Source: DASPKX01 sp035627835
GTDB lineage: Bacteria; Verrucomicrobiota; Verrucomicrobiia; Limisphaerales; SXQI01
Direction of reading: 5' to 3'
DNA length: 23,686 bases
Assembly (NCBI GenBank): GCA_035627835.1
Contig: DASPKX010000036.1
Location: 1 to 23,686 of the forward strand
In this document: positions 20,696-23,686 of the stretch, piece by piece
Numbering within the stretch: position 1 is the first letter of the stretch
How the letters are laid out: every line of letters begins with the position of its first letter
The notes under the pieces: generated by a model
What the model was told of the DNA's origin: nothing
What the model saw: only the letters and a program-made list of their open reading frames with translations
The model's database searches: none
Translations under genes and position numbers: made by a program

Positions 20696-21099
20696 GAAGG
20701 TGGAGGCGTGTCGAGCAGCGGGTTTGAGGGCAGAATTCCGGCTCCGGAATTTAGCGTTGACCCCGCGAGAAGATGAGCAGACGCTGGCGCAGTTCCCAAG
20801 ATCGCATAGTGACGCAAGCTCATCCGAGCGGAGTCGGGTTATGAACCAGGGATTGCTGAAAGCGTCTGCTCAGCCGGGCAGAGTTCCGCTTGGCGCAAAT
20901 CGAGCAAGCAACTTGCTAGCGCCTTGCACAACTGCTTTGAGGCTTCAAACTGGGGGCGCCTGCCAGAAAGATCCTGCCATTCCAGGCACAATTGTAACCA
21001 ACCCGTTTCGTTTGCGTCATGGAATTGTGGCTTATCGCACCCACACTGCCATCGGACGCCAGACATCAGCGTCGACAACGCAATTTAACCCCCGGGAAT
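20696..21099. other. Divergent intergenic region, phosphatase / second prepilin-like gene
   Basis: About 400 bp should hold both promoters. An 18-bp palindrome near the phosphatase start is listed separately. Open frames across it have no signal peptide, conserved motif or ribosome site. I see no RNA gene. Confidence 0.5.
20734..20751. promoter_or_regulatory. 18-bp palindrome, possible operator
   Basis: AATTCCGGCTCCGGAATT has perfect 8-bp arms around CT. It lies 57-74 bp upstream of the phosphatase GTG, where a repressor or activator site would be expected. No promoter can be pinned next to it and no regulator gene is in the window. Confidence 0.4.
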
Positions 21100-21918
21100 A
21101 TGGTCATTCAGAAGAACAGCAAAACCCCTGCGCGCCTGCATAAGGGCGGATTCACCCTCATCGAACTGCTCGTGGTGATTGCGATCATCGCGATCCTTGC
21201 GGGCATGCTCTTGCCTGCATTGAGCAAAGCAAAACAGAAGGCGGCGTCCACCAAGTGCATCAACAACCTGAAGCAGATCGGCCTCGGGACGACAATGTAC
21301 GCGGATGACAACAACGAGGCGTTTAATTTTCGCAGAAACTCCAGCGGGGTCGCGGAGGCGCCCAACCACGGCCAGTGGACGCGCAATCCCCGCATTGAGA
21401 CGCTATTGGATCCGAACGATCCACTCGCATACTGGGGGTTGGCTTACGGGAAATACTTCGGGAACACCCGGCAGGTGTTTCGCTGCCCCTCTGCCAAGCA
21501 CGTGGATGAATGGCGGGAAACGGGCCTTTCGTATCCGCCGGAGTTTTGGCTGAACTCCAGTTACGGCATTAATCAATATGTCGTCACCCCGATCGACGGC
21601 ACACCAGGACCGCGCAAGATCGCGAGTTTCCAATTCCCCACAACAACTGTTTTTGCGCAGGACGCCGCGGAGCAAAAGATGGAGGGCGCTGACGACAGTA
21701 TTGGGTTGTTCCCCGGCAAATCCGAGTGCCTGAGCCAATGGAAGTTCGATCTGGCGGGCATGTACCCCGGTTACAACATGGAGAAGGAGTGGTTCCGCCA
21801 TCCCACGTGCAACACCCTTTGGATGGATGGGCACGCTTCTCGCATTAAATACACCAAAAAGGGCGTTGATTACCGCATTTATCGCGGCGAGGCCCCACAA
21901 AAGGCCGACTTCCAATGA
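21100..21918 (+). CDS. Prepilin-like (type II secretion G-like) protein with DGH motif
   Basis: The ATG at 21100 gives 272 residues: a basic leader ending KGG, then FTLIELLVVIAIIAILAGML (cut after Gly17), LPALSKAKQKAASTKCINNL, KQIGLGTTMYADDNNEAF, and late LWMDGHASRIKY. It is a second, divergent member of the same G-like family as the gene at 6722, sharing the N-terminal 60 residues and the DGH motif but little else. A start at 21019 would bury the signal. GGGAAT stands directly before the ATG; no better site. It overlaps the following lipoprotein gene by ATGA. Pseudopilin or surface-protein role inferred. Confidence 0.85.
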   Translation: MVIQKNSKTPARLHKGGFTLIELLVVIAIIAILAGMLLPALSKAKQKAASTKCINNLKQIGLGTTMYADDNNEAFNFRRNSSGVAEAPNHGQWTRNPRIETLLDPNDPLAYWGLAYGKYFGNTRQVFRCPSAKHVDEWRETGLSYPPEFWLNSSYGINQYVVTPIDGTPGPRKIASFQFPTTTVFAQDAAEQKMEGADDSIGLFPGKSECLSQWKFDLAGMYPGYNMEKEWFRHPTCNTLWMDGHASRIKYTKKGVDYRIYRGEAPQKADFQ

Positions 21919-22337
21919 GAACCGCGGTGAAGGCTTTTATTCTCTTTATCACCGCTTGCGCTCTTTTCGTTGGCTGCAGCTCGAAGCTGGAGCCATTGAG
22001 CATCGAGCAAGCCCCTGCTGAATTGCGAAAAGCTTTTGCGACCGCTCAGAGCTTTCTAAAGAAAACCGCCGAAGGTGTGGCGCAGCAGATCAGCGCCAAA
22101 GAATACGCCCCGGCAACGATCCAACTGCAGGCGTTATTGAGCAACACGACACTGACGAAAGAGCAGCGGAACGTCGCTTCCCGTGTGTTGGTCGCTGTGA
22201 GCCAGCAAGCCCCTGATCCGGCAGTGGCCGCGCCGACAGAAGCCGCGCCCGCGGCCGCAGAAACGCCCAAAGCGCCAATGACAGAAAAGGAAGCGGAGGC
22301 CGCGGCTATTCGGGAGCACTACATCCGCACGAAATAA
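21915..22337 (+). CDS. Small Ala-rich lipoprotein (140 aa)
   Basis: MRTAVKAFILFITACALFVGC is a lipoprotein signal peptide with lipobox FVGC at Cys21. The mature part is a helical domain (SIEQAPAELRKAFATAQSFL, then GVAQQISAKEYAPATIQLQA and TLTKEQRNVASRVLVAVSQQ) followed by an Ala/Pro/Glu linker (PAAAETPKAPMTEKEAEAAA) and an EHYIRTK end. No named family. The ATG overlaps the prepilin-like stop as ATGA, so translation is coupled; the pair may share a role at the cell surface, with the LamG-like gene 36 bp downstream possibly in the same transcript. Confidence 0.75.
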   Translation: MRTAVKAFILFITACALFVGCSSKLEPLSIEQAPAELRKAFATAQSFLKKTAEGVAQQISAKEYAPATIQLQALLSNTTLTKEQRNVASRVLVAVSQQAPDPAVAAPTEAAPAAAETPKAPMTEKEAEAAAIREHYIRTK

Positions 22338-22373
22338 TTTCCAGACCCTAAGAACCCCAACTAAAAACTCAGA

Positions 22374-23686
22374 ATGAAAACACTCATGCACAAAACCCTG
22401 TTCGGGGCTTTGCTCGCCAGCGCTGGAGCCAGCGCCTGGGCGCAACAGCCGAGCGGACAGTGGGATTTCACGGCAGGCCTCGCGGCAACTGCAGGCCAAC
22501 CGCTCACATATATAACCCCAGCAGCCCAACAGGCCACGAGCTTCAACACCACGACGGCTTTCGGCATTCCGAACATTGGGGGCGAGGTGGCGCAGGTGAT
22601 GAAAACGGGCAGCTATGCGGCCGGCGACGGCCTCGCGATGCCCGCGCCCGGGGCGCCCAACGGCGGGGGGGCGTATGTTAATGATTACACGCTCATCATG
22701 GATGTGTTGGTTCCCGCGGAGTCCAACGCCAAAGCTCGCGCCATCCTGGATTCCGACCTGGGCCAACTCAACCCCGATGCGGAGTTCTTTATCAATGCCG
22801 ACAACGGAATCGGAGCCAAGGGGCAGAGCGCTGGATCGTTGCCGACCAACACTTGGCATCGCATCGCTTTCGTGGTGGACGCCGACGATGACCCGTCTCT
22901 TTTCTCCGGGACAGTGCGCGTTTACATCAACGGCAATGAAGTGGGCTCGCGACGGGTGGGATCGTTGAAGGACGACCGCTTTGCGCTGGCGCCCAACGGA
23001 GTTGCGCATCTGTTCTCCGACAATGATGGCGAAACGGCTCCGCTCTACATTAACAGCATTCAGTTGCGCGCAGCCGCGTTGAGCAAAGGGCAAATCCGCG
23101 CGCTGGGCGGAGCGACAGCAGCGGGCATTCCGCAGACGCTGCCGCCGGTTCCATCCGGGATTGAAAAGTGGATTCCGCACTCCTCGACAGCAAGCCGGAC
23201 GACGCGAGTGGGGGCTGTGATAGCCGCCGGTGACACGACAATTGCGGATTCCTCCATTTCCGTGTCGCTGAACGGCACGGCCCAGGCGAACCCGACGATC
23301 ACCCGCGACAGCGGCTTGATCACGGTTGCGACACCTGTTCTGAACCTCAATCCAGGGACAGAATACACGACAATCGTGCGCTACACAGACAGCCTCGCGG
23401 GCGCGCGCTCATTCACGAACAAGTTCACCGCCGCGTTGTTCTACGAGGATTTCGACAGCCTTGTGCTCGGGCCTGGACTTGAGGAATCGCACGCGGCTGA
23501 CATTGGCTGGACGAACATGCCGCCCTTCGGCTGGGCCGTGGACAACACAAACATGGCCGGCTTCAACTCCCTCGATGAGGATGGCGACGGACGCCGTGAT
23601 GGGGATGGGCGCAGCGAATGGTTCGGCTGGGCGTTTGCCAACAAGGATTGGTGGGTCCGCGCCGATGACCAACGTCGCTCGGAATT
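22374..23686 (+). CDS. Large secreted LamG-like protein, 5' part
   Basis: The frame stays open from ATG 22374 to the window end (437 codons, truncated). MKTLMHKTLFGALLASAGASAWAQ is a Sec signal peptide. Residues ~30-250 form a LamG/concanavalin-A-like domain (DYTLIMDVLVPAESNAKARA, GSLPTNTWHRIAFVVDADDD, GTVRVYINGNEVG, LYINSIQLRAAALSKGQI). Then comes an Ig/FN3-like section ending in NPGTEYTTIVRY. The FYEDFDSLVLGP and PPFGWAVDN region and FGWAFANKDWWV are seen in other secreted verrucomicrobial proteins I know of. DEDGDGRRDGDGRSE looks like a calcium-binding loop. A Verrucomicrobia-type extracellular phosphoesterase, or a carbohydrate-binding or surface protein, is possible. No ribosome site; the gene follows the lipoprotein by 36 bp. 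Confidence 0.72.
   Translation, partial: MKTLMHKTLFGALLASAGASAWAQQPSGQWDFTAGLAATAGQPLTYITPAAQQATSFNTTTAFGIPNIGGEVAQVMKTGSYAAGDGLAMPAPGAPNGGGAYVNDYTLIMDVLVPAESNAKARAILDSDLGQLNPDAEFFINADNGIGAKGQSAGSLPTNTWHRIAFVVDADDDPSLFSGTVRVYINGNEVGSRRVGSLKDDRFALAPNGVAHLFSDNDGETAPLYINSIQLRAAALSKGQIRALGGATAAGIPQTLPPVPSGIEKWIPHSSTASRTTRVGAVIAAGDTTIADSSISVSLNGTAQANPTITRDSGLITVATPVLNLNPGTEYTTIVRYTDSLAGARSFTNKFTAALFYEDFDSLVLGPGLEESHAADIGWTNMPPFGWAVDNTNMAGFNSLDEDGDGRRDGDGRSEWFGWAFANKDWWVRADDQRRSE

Noticed and set aside
20565..21143. 192-codon plus-strand frame before the second prepilin-like gene
   Set aside because: It has no signal, ribosome site or recognisable domain, begins antisense inside the phosphatase gene and overlaps the better supported prepilin-like start.

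Overview
The window looks like a chromosomal segment of a Verrucomicrobiota bacterium, probably of the Limisphaerales/Pedosphaera type. The reasons are two prepilin-like proteins with the GFTLIELLVVIAIIAIL leader and a terminal DGH motif, a secreted CotH-domain protein, Ser/Ala/Gly-rich secreted proteins, few Shine-Dalgarno sites, and palindromic repeats of the 'AACCTGAAGGTTGCGGCTACA' kind. The lineage is inferred from protein style and was not checked by a search.

Layout. 1-201 is the end of a PDZ protein. 215-1294 (-) is a class-3 type L-asparaginase. 1398-3020 (-) is a 540-residue low-complexity secreted protein, followed divergently by two small lipoproteins (3453-4144, +). 4221-5624 (-) is a CotH protein. 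5736-6620 (+) is a membrane-anchored GrpE-like protein, and 6722-7594 (+) is a prepilin-like protein. tgt and aroD (7654-9566, +) overlap by ATGA.

9589-15921 (-) is a phage head cassette on the opposite strand from its neighbours. In transcription order it holds a lipoprotein, a DUF935/Mu gp29-type portal, a Mu protein I-type protease/scaffold, a DUF2190-like decoration protein, a major capsid protein, a fibre-like structural protein and a small protein. The portal gene has one frameshift. The capsid gene has two frameshifts and probably an internal deletion. No terminase, integrase, transposase, tail or lysis gene is visible, so this is best read as a decaying prophage remnant. Three unrelated families of palindromic repeats have colonised its gaps: a 60-bp tandem array, a 66-bp tandem array, and inverted pairs. 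One repeat lies in frame inside the protease gene.

16271-17320 (+) is gapA with a plausible promoter and a clear terminator. 17501-17992 (+) is a small secreted protein. A minus-strand set, thrH-type phosphatase then coiled-coil membrane protein then moaA (20677 down to 17969), has tight junctions and is probably one operon. The right end (+) holds a second prepilin-like gene, overlapped by a lipoprotein gene, and then the start of a large secreted LamG-like protein that runs off the window.

No complete new defence or biosynthetic system is evident. The most interesting signals are the repeat-riddled, frameshifted phage cassette with its shared SD-less AACAAC leaders, and the GrpE-like domain on a two-helix membrane anchor.
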